Shown here one piece after another: positions 19,714 through 27,775 of a stretch of 64,000 nt of DNA. Location: NCBI GenBank assembly GCA_964562455.1, contig CAZLTN010000002.1, positions 62,001 through 126,000 of the forward strand. The letters run 5' to 3'. Position 1 is the stretch's first letter; each line of letters begins with the position of its first letter. The notes beneath the pieces are model-generated. The model was not told the origin of the DNA and did not search any database. It saw only the letters and a program-made list of their open reading frames with translations. Made by a program: the position numbers and the translations under genes. This DNA is from Ravibacter sp964562455. Its GTDB lineage: Bacteria > Bacteroidota > Bacteroidia > Cytophagales > Spirosomataceae.

Positions 19714-20128
19714 TAAAGTTCACATCGTCCTCATCTACCCCGTTTATGACCATCTTGTTGCCGGTTATCCGGCCGATGCGTTCAGATTCGTAGAAGAGGT
19801 CGACGATACTTTCGGATTGGACCAGCTCGACGTCCGATGCTTCCAATACCATAAATTCCGCGCTGTTTGTCTTCAGCCTGATATCGAGCTTCATTTTTAC
19901 TTTAGATGCCGTCTGCACTGACACGACGATATTACCCTTGAGATTAGTCTGCTCCCCCGGTATGGTATTCCCGTCATAGGTTAGCTCCGAGTAGCGATAC
20001 GTTCCCGACACGCGTGTGGCAAGATCCGGCTCGGGTTTTTTGTCCTTTTCGCACGAAGTCAAAACTGATAAAATGACGAACAGCACGGCCAGGTTCCGGC
20101 AGGCAATTGATGAAAAAGCAATTTTCAT
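19694..20128 (-). CDS. Small lipoprotein of unknown function
   Basis: A 144-residue lipoprotein; the signal ends in LSVLTSC, followed by the charged EKDKKPEPD spacer. The rest (about 35-144) reads as a small beta-sheet domain (GTYRYSELTYDGN, NIVVSVQTASKVKMKLDI, RIGRITGNKMVING), similar in style to lipocalin-like lipoproteins. No family was recognised. It is convergent with the sigma/anti-sigma pair and has no operon partner. Bases 20129-20369 upstream hold no gene or clear motif that I can see. Confidence 0.7.
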   Translation of the reverse strand: MKIAFSSIACRNLAVLFVILSVLTSCEKDKKPEPDLATRVSGTYRYSELTYDGNTIPGEQTNLKGNIVVSVQTASKVKMKLDIRLKTNSAEFMVLEASDVELVQSESIVDLFYESERIGRITGNKMVINGVDEDDVNFTISAVK

Positions 20129-20369
20129 GGCTAATAGATATGGTTTAAAAGTGATACAGATAACAGATGGCCAACCAGGCCCGAAGCTTGCGGCTCCGAT
20201 ACAAAGTTGACATCGCTGTCTTCACATTTAAACAGCCGGATTCATGAACTGCGGTATTTAAAACCTGAATCGTGAAAAGCTTATCCCCGGGTGTCGGAGG
20301 GAAGTGGGAACTATTTCCTTAAATACCTCAGGTTTTGCGAAATATCCGGGAGGTACTCTTCAATTTCTT

Positions 20370-20660
20370 TTAGACATACTGAATTTCGGCTTCTATTTCT
20401 TTCAGAAAATTAGGCTTTAGTCCCCTTCTGGAAACTAAATCTACTTTTCTGTTAAAATTCGATTCGAGAAAATCAGCAAGCTCAATAAACTCTATCCCAA
20501 CAGGCTTCTTAAAAGCTACGACGATATCTATATCGCTCCCTTCACCAAAATCATCTCTGACAATAGATCCGAAGAGACCTATTTCACTTACAAAATACTT
20601 TTCAGAAAGGAGTGGCTTCAGCCTGCCAAGCTCCTGTCTTATTTCTTTCAGAAAGCTCAT
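20370..20660 (-). CDS. MNT-type nucleotidyltransferase-fold protein
   Basis: A 96-residue minimal nucleotidyltransferase domain. The motif is IGLFGSIVRDDFGEGSDIDI: GS, then the paired Asp residues of DxD, with a third acidic residue in KVDLVSRRGL. Such proteins are commonly the antitoxin half of HEPN/MNT pairs, where they AMPylate the HEPN toxin. No HEPN gene adjoins it, so it may be solitary or act on a distant partner. The length is normal for the family. Confidence 0.85.
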   Translation of the reverse strand: MSFLKEIRQELGRLKPLLSEKYFVSEIGLFGSIVRDDFGEGSDIDIVVAFKKPVGIEFIELADFLESNFNRKVDLVSRRGLKPNFLKEIEAEIQYV

Positions 20661-20737
20661 AGTACAAATTTAGAATTTTTTACCCGTCTTAACGATGTAT
20701 ACCTGAACGAAGTTTCGTTTAGATAACGGGAGGTGGG

Positions 20738-21427
20738 TTAGGGCGATGGGCTACTAAACAGGCTTCCCGGCAACTCTAACCGGGCCGAGCTATCGGCATG
20801 CAGGCGGAGTACCTTGAAAATGTTGCGATCTGCCCTGAAAGCGCTGGAATCTCTAAGTGTAATATCCGTATTCCCGAACGTGTTTTCACCCTGAACATTC
20901 AATTCGCCTCCTTTACGTATATCTGCAGTAAGATTCTGAAAATCATTCTCTTTCAAAAGCACTCCAAAGCTCCGCTGCTTCAGGCTAAAGGAATCGGTTG
21001 TAAATCCCCGGATAGTTGCAGGAATCCCTTCCGAAACAAAACCATCTAAAGAAGGTGCCTTTATTACGACATTAGGAGCGGTTGTAAAGATCCCGGAAAA
21101 ATACCGGGCCCGGCGACCGTCCTGACGGAAGTTGACAATCAGCGTATCACGATCGAGCCGCCATGTGACGACAGGGCTGCCATCCTTGCTTTTCATCGGG
21201 TAGGCAAGGATCTCCGGACGTGTTCCTACCTGCACGAGTGGAAATCCGTTGTAGTTGCCGCGAATTCGGATGTGCCTGAATCTCTCTAATTGCGTCTTTT
21301 CAAACGCGTAGTAGGGATCGTTCCGGTCGATTGCATCAAACTGGTTTTTAAGTGAAAAACCGGACGCTATCATGGCAAGAAATGAGAATACCAGAAGACT
21401 TATAATTAACGAATTGCTCTTTTTCAT
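20738..21427 (-). CDS. Exported beta-helical protein, DUF2807-like (GIN domain)
   Basis: A 229-residue protein with an N-terminal signal/membrane segment (LIISLLVFSFLAMIASGF). The body resembles the putative head domain of auto-transporter adhesins (DUF2807): LERFRHIRIRGNYNGFPLVQVG, then short strands such as GELNVQGENTFGNTDITLRD and VLRLHADSSARLELPG. It has no known enzymatic role. It lies 71 bases downstream of the GntR-type regulator in the same direction, so it is probably a target of that repressor. The ATG at 21427 was chosen over 21460 for a clean signal peptide. Confidence 0.7.
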   Translation of the reverse strand: MKKSNSLIISLLVFSFLAMIASGFSLKNQFDAIDRNDPYYAFEKTQLERFRHIRIRGNYNGFPLVQVGTRPEILAYPMKSKDGSPVVTWRLDRDTLIVNFRQDGRRARYFSGIFTTAPNVVIKAPSLDGFVSEGIPATIRGFTTDSFSLKQRSFGVLLKENDFQNLTADIRKGGELNVQGENTFGNTDITLRDSSAFRADRNIFKVLRLHADSSARLELPGSLFSSPSP

Positions 21428-21498
21428 TCGAACAAATACTATTAAATTGTTTATTATCAATAATATAAAACCGAAAAGGAGATCCCTTACGGCTCTTT

Positions 21499-21876
21499 TT
21501 ATACAGCAGGATATTCTTCCGAAACAAATGCCTGGTACCTGCTTTGAAGCTCGTCCATCGTGATGTTGAGCAGATAGAGCGTTTTAAAAAACGCGGGAAG
21601 CTCATTCTCCAGGAAACGCTCCTTCCGGTAAGCAAGTATCAGCTCGGCGCTGCGGTCTGATGCGGAATAACCGATCCCCCTTTTGTTGAATATGATGTCC
21701 TTCCCCTGCAAAAAATCGTAGGTCCGCATGACCGTGTTCGGGTTTACCTCGAGCCGGGCAGCCAGGTCCCTGACGGAAGGAATCCTTTCTCCCGGAGGCC
21801 ATTTTTCCAGTAAAATCTGCTCGCAGATGAAATCAGCGATCTGAAGATAAATGGCCTGGTTGCTTTTAAATTCCAT
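21499..21876 (-). CDS. GntR-family transcriptional repressor, YtrA subfamily
   Basis: A 125-residue regulator. The N-terminal winged helix-turn-helix is typical of the YtrA group (AIYLQIADFICEQILLEKW, PPGERIPSVRDLAARLEVNP, TVMRTYDFLQ). The short all-helical tail is too small to bind a ligand the way larger GntR proteins do. YtrA-type repressors usually control membrane or ABC-transport operons and bind palindromes at their own promoter; a good candidate lies upstream at 22149-22174. The ATG at 21876 is the natural start, since residues upstream in this frame overlap a small membrane-protein frame. Confidence 0.9.
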   Translation of the reverse strand: MEFKSNQAIYLQIADFICEQILLEKWPPGERIPSVRDLAARLEVNPNTVMRTYDFLQGKDIIFNKRGIGYSASDRSAELILAYRKERFLENELPAFFKTLYLLNITMDELQSRYQAFVSEEYPAV

Positions 21877-21886
21877 GAGCTGCGGG

Positions 21887-22135
21887 TTATATTTCTTTTT
21901 CTTTAAGCCGTATAAAACTAATATACCAGGTTGAAGCAAGGAAAATCAACGGGAAGATATATACAAGTGACCTAACTGACTCTGTATGCGTCAGGCTGTA
22001 TTACTGGCCGGATTTATACCATAGCTGCCAGCCCGAAAACGGGAATGCAACCATTTTCGACGGGGCGCCGGTAGAAAAATAGCCAAAAGCAAGATTGATT
22101 CCGAACGAGAACATAGCCAGCAAAAACAAAACCAA
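21887..22135 (-). pseudogene. Small two-segment membrane protein interrupted by an in-frame TAA
   Basis: Between the operator and the GntR gene, one frame reads as a small membrane protein: a hydrophobic segment (VLFLLAMFSFGINLAFGYF), a loop ending WQLWYKSGQ, a TAA at 22001-22003, then in the same frame a second hydrophobic segment (LVYIFPLIFLASTWYISFI) and a charged tail RLKEKEI with a TAA at 21887-21889, ten bases before the GntR start. The sense on both sides of the stop suggests one ~82-residue gene that has been broken, or two tiny proteins of 44 and 37 residues. The start could be the TTG at 22135 or the ATG at 22114. Confidence 0.5.
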
Positions 22136-22148
22136 TTTTCGATATTTT

Positions 22149-22174
22149 TAGTGTATTAGTACATTAGTACACTA
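22149..22174. promoter_or_regulatory. Palindromic operator, candidate GntR/YtrA binding site
   Basis: A near-perfect dyad: half TAGTGTATTAGTA, then CATTAGTACACTA, so TAGTGTA...TACACTA bound the element. Outer GTGTA/TACAC halves are typical of YtrA-type repressor sites. It lies 14 bases upstream of the TTG of the broken small membrane gene that opens the GntR operon, which fits autorepression. Confidence 0.65.
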
Positions 22175-22219
22175 CAAATATGATGATATTATTCCTGCTT
22201 CCAAATATTTTAAAAAAAA

Positions 22220-23140
22220 TCAGGGGATCCTGCTCTCAACTTCCATCCGGTACCCTATTCCATGCACGGCAGCTATTTTTACTGAAGCATCGTCCTGGAG
22301 CAGCTTACGAAGACGGGATACAAATACGTCGACGCTCCGGCCTACGATGATACCTTCATCCTCCCAGACAGATTTGAGAATAAAATCCCGCTCGAGAACC
22401 TGGTTTTTACGGGCAGCGAAAAGATTCAGAAGCTTTGCTTCCCGGTAAGTCAGATGGTGAACGCTTTTCCCCGTGTAAAGTAAAAGGTTGGGCAAATCCA
22501 ATGAAGAGTTCCCGAATACTGCGCGGTAAGGAGCGGCATCGGCAGGTACTTCCTGTCCTGATCTCACCGGGTGTTTTCCCGAGTGTCGCCAGACGATGAA
22601 ACCAAGACTTACCAATAAGCAGCTAATTGAAATAATCCACCACTTTCCATCGGCAGCAGTTTCTGTCCGATCCGGAATAAAGCTTACCTTCAAAAGGTAG
22701 CACCCGACTTCCTGTTGTCGTCCCTGGCAGGGAACGCCGCCTTCATTCGCCAGGTCAAGATAACTGTAGCCTAATCGAATCTGCCCGTCACCGCAATTGA
22801 TGATCGCTACATTATATGCCCGGCCGATGCCTTGTAAATCGAGGGATTCCTGCAGCAGTCGGGGTAGCTGATCATAATCGAAAAGACTGTCGACGCGAAT
22901 CAGGAATGTTGCGGGATCTGATTGTTCGACAGGCGGAATCGCCGAGAGCGTATCGCCGTTTTCGATCAGCAGCCGGTGCGCGGTTCGTCGTAATGCGAGG
23001 TTTACCTGCTCCGAAAACTGCGGCGATTCATCAACTCCTGACGCCGGAACGGTATTGATGAACACAAGAAATATCCATATTCCTCCGGACACCACTTTCC
23101 CTAACGATGTTTGAATACGGGTATTTCCCTGTTTGCTCAT
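22220..23140 (-). CDS. Membrane-tethered winged-helix transcription regulator (OmpR-type DNA-binding domain)
   Basis: A 306-residue one-component regulator. The order is reversed relative to ToxR: N-terminal signal-like segment (GIWIFLVFINTVPASG); a periplasmic sensor of about 130 residues, containing four Cys residues; one membrane segment (WWIISISCLLVSLGFIVW, about 190); then a cytoplasmic C-terminal OmpR/PhoB-type winged helix (LTYREAKLLNLFAARKNQVL, then VGRSVDVFVSRLRKLL and the wing VHGIGYRMEV). There is no phosphorylation domain. It follows the exported protein gene at 23186-23710 by 45 bases in the same orientation. Four phased direct repeats upstream of that gene could be its binding site. 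Confidence 0.85.
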   Translation of the reverse strand: MSKQGNTRIQTSLGKVVSGGIWIFLVFINTVPASGVDESPQFSEQVNLALRRTAHRLLIENGDTLSAIPPVEQSDPATFLIRVDSLFDYDQLPRLLQESLDLQGIGRAYNVAIINCGDGQIRLGYSYLDLANEGGVPCQGRQQEVGCYLLKVSFIPDRTETAADGKWWIISISCLLVSLGFIVWRHSGKHPVRSGQEVPADAAPYRAVFGNSSLDLPNLLLYTGKSVHHLTYREAKLLNLFAARKNQVLERDFILKSVWEDEGIIVGRSVDVFVSRLRKLLQDDASVKIAAVHGIGYRMEVESRIP

Positions 23141-23185
23141 AGACCGGTGCCGATTTTTTTTACTGACTTAACAAAAGTACAGAAT

Positions 23186-23710
23186 TTAGCATCCATCTTT
23201 TCGCCGGGCATTCAGCCCCGGCCACCATTCAAATTGAGGGACATACCGGTTTTGCCTGACGACAATCACCCTCCTGCTTTTTGCTGCATTCTCACCGGCC
23301 GGATCGATGATCATCTGATCACCGTACCTCGCCATCTCCAGGACAGCCGATATTTCAATTTCCGTAACGGCATGGTTGTGTGCAAAAGCATCGGCATCGA
23401 CTATTTTCCCATCTCTGATAACGTAGGCATAGAATGGAACTGCCCGCAATTCGCCTGCTCCGGTATGCGATGCTACCAGGCTCAGTTTCCCTGTTGTAAC
23501 CGTCGACAATGCGGTTTCATCGGTTGCTTTCCCGTCCAACATCAGGGTATTGTATGCTCCTCCGGCGCTATTCCCGATTAAAGCTTTAAGGGAAGACCCT
23601 GAAAAGATAACCAAAAACACCAGCGCCACCCTCAATATCAGCTTATCTATGTGGCGATGTTTCGGATTTCTATATCCTTCTGATACCAGATTTACATGGT
23701 TTCTTTTCAT
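23186..23710 (-). CDS. Exported/membrane-anchored protein, partner of the winged-helix regulator
   Basis: A 174-residue protein of unknown family. A basic N-terminus is followed by one hydrophobic segment (LILRVALVFLVIFSGSSL, about residues 24-41) and a periplasmic beta-rich domain (NTLMLDGKATDETALSTVT, KLSLVASHTGAGELRAVPF, KIVDADAFAHNH). It has no recognised motif. It is the first gene of a two-gene unit with the membrane-tethered regulator, so it may belong to its sensory circuit or be its target. The ATG at 23710 was chosen: the upstream extension overlaps the ABC ATPase gene and reads through the promoter region. Confidence 0.65.
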   Translation of the reverse strand: MKRNHVNLVSEGYRNPKHRHIDKLILRVALVFLVIFSGSSLKALIGNSAGGAYNTLMLDGKATDETALSTVTTGKLSLVASHTGAGELRAVPFYAYVIRDGKIVDADAFAHNHAVTEIEISAVLEMARYGDQMIIDPAGENAAKSRRVIVVRQNRYVPQFEWWPGLNARRKDGC

Positions 23711-23749
23711 GTCGCAAAGTTGGTTTTGATTTGATTTTTGTTTTTCGGT

Positions 23750-23817
23750 CAAATCTAAACCAGCCTTACCGGAAGGGACGTAAAACGATGTAAAACAATG
23801 TAAACGAAATGTAAAAG
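23750..23817 (-). promoter_or_regulatory. Promoter (-7 TAGATTTG) with four phased direct repeats
   Basis: On the plus strand, ACGTAAAAC (23778), ATGTAAAAC (23788), ATGTAAAC (23798) and ATGTAAAAG (23809) start 10, 10 and 11 bases apart, i.e. on one face of the helix. OmpR-type winged-helix proteins bind such direct repeats. On the minus strand a perfect Bacteroidota -7 box, TAGATTTG, lies at 23750-23757. The repeats end about 20 bases upstream of it, where an activator would touch polymerase. Confidence 0.6.
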
Positions 23818-23820
23818 TGG

Positions 23821-24486
23821 TTAGTTGTCCACAATCCACCCGTCCAGCAAGTGAATGACCCGGTCACCGTATGAGGCATTCTTTTCCGAATGCGTCACCT
23901 GTATGATGCTAACACCTTCGCTATTGAGCTGTTTAAAGATTTCCATAATCTCCTCTCCCTGTTTGGAATTCAGGTTCCCGGTGGGTTCGTCGGCCAGGAT
24001 GAGACTCGGACTTGCTGCCAGTGCACGGGCTATCCCAACCAACTGCTGCTGGCCTCCTGACAACTGGGTCGGGAAAAGATCTTTCTTTCCTACGATATTG
24101 AAACGGTCGAGCATATCGCTTACAATCGCCTTTCGCTCAGAAGATTTGACATCTTTGTACAACAGTGGCGTCTCGATATTCTCATAGACCGTCAGCTCAT
24201 CGATGAGATGATAAGCCTGGAAAACAAAACCAATATATTGCTTATACAACGCAGAAATCTGCTTTTCCTTCAATTTGGAAACCTCGTCGCCATGGAACCA
24301 GTATTCACCTTCCTCGAACCTGTCGAGCATGCCTATTATATTGAGAAGGGTTGACTTCCCCGAACCGGAAGGCCCCATAATGGATAGGAACTCACCCTGT
24401 TTTACTTTAAGATTTATATTCCTCAGTACATAAGTCCGGCCTCCGCCGACAGGGAACCATTTGGATACTTTTTTTAGCTCGATCAT
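23821..24486 (-). CDS. ABC transporter ATP-binding protein (MacB/LolD type)
   Basis: A 221-residue ATPase, the only one in the window and the likely energy source for the FtsX/MacB permeases. Walker A is GPSGSGKST (about 39-47); the Q-loop is FVFQAYHL; the signature LSGGQQQ is followed by LVGIARAL; Walker B is LILADEPTGN; the H-loop is QVTHSE. Two departures from the textbook MacB sequence are visible: the D-loop reads GNLNS instead of GNLDS, and the usual Arg after the signature is Leu. My recollection is that both occur in a Bacteroidota subfamily associated with large permeases. The ATG at 24486 was chosen at MIELKKVSK. It has its own dyad/-24/-12 promoter (24599-24704). Confidence 0.95.
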   Translation of the reverse strand: MIELKKVSKWFPVGGGRTYVLRNINLKVKQGEFLSIMGPSGSGKSTLLNIIGMLDRFEEGEYWFHGDEVSKLKEKQISALYKQYIGFVFQAYHLIDELTVYENIETPLLYKDVKSSERKAIVSDMLDRFNIVGKKDLFPTQLSGGQQQLVGIARALAASPSLILADEPTGNLNSKQGEEIMEIFKQLNSEGVSIIQVTHSEKNASYGDRVIHLLDGWIVDN

Positions 24487-24598
24487 TTCTTTGATTGGTT
24501 GACCCGCAGAATAGCCGCGGTTATACGGTTGCAATATCTTGCGGATTTACTGATTATCTTCTAACGCACTCATCTCGGCATTCACTATAAATGAAAAT

Positions 24599-24704
24599 AG
24601 CAAAATAAGTGCCCGACGGCATAATCAACTAATAGACAATAAGATACAAATCATTCATTTTTGACATTGTCCGGAAATGAACACTTTTTGTACAGAAGCG
24701 GACA
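24599..24704 (-). promoter_or_regulatory. Paired-dyad enhancer and -24/-12 promoter of the ABC ATPase gene
   Basis: Dyad 1, TGTCCGGAAATGAACA, is at 24668-24683; dyad 2, TGTACAGAAGCGGACA, is at 24689-24704. A 5-base spacer puts their centres 21 bp apart. After 53 bases, the minus strand has GGGCACTTATTTTGCT (24614-24599), with the GG-N10-GC layout of a sigma-54 promoter, 112 bases before the ATPase start. Dyads of the TGT-N10-ACA kind are typical upstream sites for sigma-54 enhancer-binding proteins. Confidence 0.65.
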
Positions 24705-24987
24705 ATTGCAGGAAATCCTGCAAGGGATCCGTGACGACACAAAATACCTTCAGATTAAAGAACTGCTTTCCTGTTTTACCGTGCTCGAACTGCCCCCTGT
24801 TCAGGCGGCCATAGGCGCAGCAGATTTATATCGTTCTTTACAAAAAAAAGGTGCTACGATCAGGAAAAGTAATGACTGTCTTATTGCCTGGTACGCGTTG
24901 AAGTTTTCCGGTAAAGTAGTACATACGGATTCCGGCTTTAGCCGGATAAGCAGGCACACGCAGTTGAAAGTTCTTAGATTAAAATAA
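24703..24987 (+). pseudogene. 5'-truncated vapC-like PIN-domain toxin
   Basis: About 94 codons match the C-terminal two thirds of a VapC ribonuclease: LQEILQGIRDD (second catalytic acid), AADLYRSLQKKGATIRKSND (third) and VVHTDSGFSRI (fourth). The N-terminal third, with the first Asp of the PIN active site, is missing. In its place the open frame runs back into the two regulatory dyads at 24668-24704, so the gene was cut exactly where the array's regulatory element begins. No VapB antitoxin is nearby. It is almost certainly inactive. Confidence 0.75.
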
Positions 24988-24997
24988 TCCCGTACTT

Positions 24998-25061
24998 CCG
25001 GAGAACTACTATTCAGGCCTTCCTCTGCTTTTTCCATTTTGTCCTGTCTTACCCGTAGAAT
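24998..25061. repeat. Direct repeat R1 flanking permease P1 (left copy)
   Basis: About 64 bases that recur at 27776-27841 with a few substitutions and small gaps. The shared landmarks, in order, are CTACTATTCAGG, CTTCCTCT, TTTCCATTTT and CTTACCCGTAGAAT. It ends five bases before the P1 stop codon. Confidence 0.8.
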
Positions 25062-25066
25062 AGCCG

Positions 25067-27586
25067 TCACTCCGTCCTCAGGCTCTTTACCGGATTGCCG
25101 AGCGCCGCTTTCAAGCTCTGCAGGCAGACAGTAAACAACACGATTAACAACAATACCAGGGGTGGTACGATAAATATATACCAGGTAAGCCCGATGCGGA
25201 ACGCGAAATTACTAAGCCAATAGTCCGCCGCCCAATAAACGACCGGTATGGCGATGGCCGTCGCAAAGCACACCAGGTTCACAAAATCTTTTGAAATCAA
25301 TACCAGGATACCTGAAATGGATGCTCCCAGGACTTTCCGGATCCCTATTTCTTTAACGCGCAGCCTGATTACAAAACTGGAAAGGCCAAGCAAGCCCAGG
25401 ATGGCAACGAGGACAGCAAGGAAAGTAAATACGCCGAATACATCACCCAGCCGCTGGTCGGCCTGGTATTGTCGATTGAAGAAATCGTCCTGGAAAAAAT
25501 ACTCGAAAGGGTTGCCGGGAAACGCCTGCCTGTATGCCGATTCTACAGCCGTAAGATGGTCATCAAGATGATCGGTATGAAGGTTTACGGATATATACTT
25601 AAAGCCGGTCCACGACGGAAAGAAGTAAAGAATGGGGTCGTAATCCTCCTTGAATGATCGCTGATGGTAGTTTTTCACCACTCCCAGCACCCTGGCAGAT
25701 GCGGTTCCGGGACCAAATGCAAATATGATATCCTTGTTCACCGCATCTTCAGGTGATTTGAAACCCAGTCGCTCCGACGTCTTTTCATTAATCAAAACAT
25801 CATGAGACATGCCGGGTATAAATAAATTGGAACTGTCCGGGGCGAGGAAATTTCTTCCTGCAAGCAGCTCCATTTTATAGGTATCCAGGAAATCCTGGTC
25901 TATTTCCATCAGGAAGGTGATAACCCCGGTCTGCTTGTCCTTCGTAGCCTGCCATACGTGGTTTTGATACCTGATGCTCTCTCCGGGGATATCGGAGGTA
26001 GCGGCAACCTTGTTGACAAATGACATCTTCGATACTTCCGATTTGAAAAAGTTATGACGCATTGCGAGCGTAGAATCGGTCACCGCCGGCGCCTTGATGA
26101 TCATTACCTGGTCTTTCGTATAGCCGAGATCGGCATTTCTCATAAAGCGCAACTGAATAAACACCACCAGCGTGGCGGCAATGAGCATAATCGAAAGAAA
26201 AAACTGGAAAGAAACCAGCACGCGACGGAGTGATATACGTGTATTGGATTTGATAATGAGACCCTTCAGTACGCTTACCGGCTTAAACGACGACAATACG
26301 AACGCAGGGTATGCACCCACCAGGAAAGCCCCCGCTACAAACAGCGCGATGGCCGCAATCCAGAACAGAGGTTGGCTGCCCAGCCCTGACCAAAAAGAAG
26401 CCATACCGATATTTTTGCCGACAAGCCGGGCGAAGAAGGGCATACAGGCAGCTATAACGACAAGAGAGGTGGCAAGCGCCAGCGTATTGATGATAAAAGA
26501 CTCAAGCAGGAACTGAACGATCAATTGCGGCTTTTTCGCCCCCGCCACTTTCCTGACGCCTACCTCCCTGGCCCGCTCCATCGATTTTGCCGTCGAAATA
26601 TTGATATAATTGATCCATGCGATGACGATGATAAATATGCCGATAACCGACAGGAAATAAACTTCTCTTTCACTCCCGTTCACTTCGGCTTCCATTGAAT
26701 ATCTCGATTTCAGATGGATATCCGTAACCGGCTGCAGGTGGAAATCCGCACGGAAATTAAATTGCTTCATGGAAGCGCCCAGGTATTTTTCGATAAAGCC
26801 GGGTAGCTTCGCTTCCAGTTTTTTCACGTCCGTACCGGGCGCCAGCAACACATAATTGTAGAACTCGGGCCAGGCCCAGTTGTTTGTCAACCAATCGGGC
26901 CGGAACGTTTCGAAGGACATCAGCATATCGAATTTGATATGCGAGTTTTCGGGCACATCCCCGAATACACCGGTCACTTTAAACGGGACTTCCGATACTC
27001 CCGGCATCCAAAAGATATTTCCGTTTAATGTCAGCGTTTGGTTCATCGGGTCGCTGTTTCCGAAATATTTCCTGGCGACGGACTCCGAAATAACGATCGT
27101 ATTGGGCTCCTCCAGGCAATGCTGCCTGCTTCCTTTTACCAGGGGAAAAGAAAATACGTTAAAGAAAGAAGAATCGGCCAGGAAAGCCCTGGTTTCATTA
27201 AAAACCTTTCTTTCTGCACCGGGCCGGTCAGACGATACGGCATATTTACTCGCAAATACCGAAAAGTTCATCATCCGCACGTAGCTGTCCACTTCCGGGA
27301 AATCCCGTTTCATCGCAATAGCTACGGTAGGATGATTGGTAGCCAGATGACCGTCGGGCTGACTCCCGGTATCGCCATCGGTCCGGACAGCGGTCATTGA
27401 AATCGGAACACGATAAATCCTGGAAGCATTGGTGTGAAAACGGTCGTATCCCGACTCAAAATACACGTATAGAAGCACAAAGAAACAGGCTGCCATCCCT
27501 ATTGCCAAACCGGCTATATTCACAAAGGAATATATCCCGTTTTTCAGGAGGCTCCGCCAGGCGATTTTGAGGTAATTCTGTATCAT
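25067..27586 (-). CDS. P1: FtsX/MacB-type ABC permease, two-halved
   Basis: An 839-residue inner-membrane permease; MacB-like proteins use ATP to drive movements across the periplasm rather than to move a substrate through the membrane. Eight membrane segments are predicted: TM1 (~20-45), a MacB-type periplasmic domain, TM2-4 (~305-450), TM5 (~470), a second periplasmic domain, and TM6-8 (~725-830). The two cytoplasmic coupling motifs are REVGVRKVAG and KEIGIRKVLG, and the chain ends NPVKSLRTE. It is ~35 residues longer than its relatives, mostly in the periplasmic parts. It is a single-gene unit with its own dyads upstream, flanked by direct repeats R1 and R2. Confidence 0.93.
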   Translation of the reverse strand: MIQNYLKIAWRSLLKNGIYSFVNIAGLAIGMAACFFVLLYVYFESGYDRFHTNASRIYRVPISMTAVRTDGDTGSQPDGHLATNHPTVAIAMKRDFPEVDSYVRMMNFSVFASKYAVSSDRPGAERKVFNETRAFLADSSFFNVFSFPLVKGSRQHCLEEPNTIVISESVARKYFGNSDPMNQTLTLNGNIFWMPGVSEVPFKVTGVFGDVPENSHIKFDMLMSFETFRPDWLTNNWAWPEFYNYVLLAPGTDVKKLEAKLPGFIEKYLGASMKQFNFRADFHLQPVTDIHLKSRYSMEAEVNGSEREVYFLSVIGIFIIVIAWINYINISTAKSMERAREVGVRKVAGAKKPQLIVQFLLESFIINTLALATSLVVIAACMPFFARLVGKNIGMASFWSGLGSQPLFWIAAIALFVAGAFLVGAYPAFVLSSFKPVSVLKGLIIKSNTRISLRRVLVSFQFFLSIMLIAATLVVFIQLRFMRNADLGYTKDQVMIIKAPAVTDSTLAMRHNFFKSEVSKMSFVNKVAATSDIPGESIRYQNHVWQATKDKQTGVITFLMEIDQDFLDTYKMELLAGRNFLAPDSSNLFIPGMSHDVLINEKTSERLGFKSPEDAVNKDIIFAFGPGTASARVLGVVKNYHQRSFKEDYDPILYFFPSWTGFKYISVNLHTDHLDDHLTAVESAYRQAFPGNPFEYFFQDDFFNRQYQADQRLGDVFGVFTFLAVLVAILGLLGLSSFVIRLRVKEIGIRKVLGASISGILVLISKDFVNLVCFATAIAIPVVYWAADYWLSNFAFRIGLTWYIFIVPPLVLLLIVLFTVCLQSLKAALGNPVKSLRTE

Positions 27587-27654
27587 AGCTTGTAGTCGTT
27601 AAACAGGGGAAGGAATGGATGGGGTCTATATACGAAAGCACTCTCAATTCATAC

Positions 27655-27760
27655 ATCACAAGCCGATCAAAAAATACAACTAACTGACAGTAAGAATATT
27701 ATAATTCAAAAATAATAACAAAATGTACGAAAATGAACAGTTATTGTCCAGAAGCGGACA
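27655..27760 (-). promoter_or_regulatory. Paired-dyad enhancer of P1, with a weak -24/-12 element
   Basis: Dyads TGTACGAAAATGAACA (27724-27739) and TGTCCAGAAGCGGACA (27745-27760) are 5 bases apart, the same geometry and almost the same sequence as at the ATPase gene. At the matching 53-base distance the minus strand reads TTGATCGGCTTGTGAT (27670-27655). It keeps only part of the -24/-12 consensus, so the promoter call is weak here. A TATTTTTG box also occurs nearer the dyads and could be an alternative ordinary promoter. Confidence 0.55.
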
Positions 27761-27775
27761 GTTCAGGGCACCACA

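Noticed and set aside
24661..24987. An intact 108-residue protein-coding gene
   Set aside because: The first 14 codons are the regulatory dyads and the PIN domain lacks its first catalytic segment, so it is a truncated vapC.
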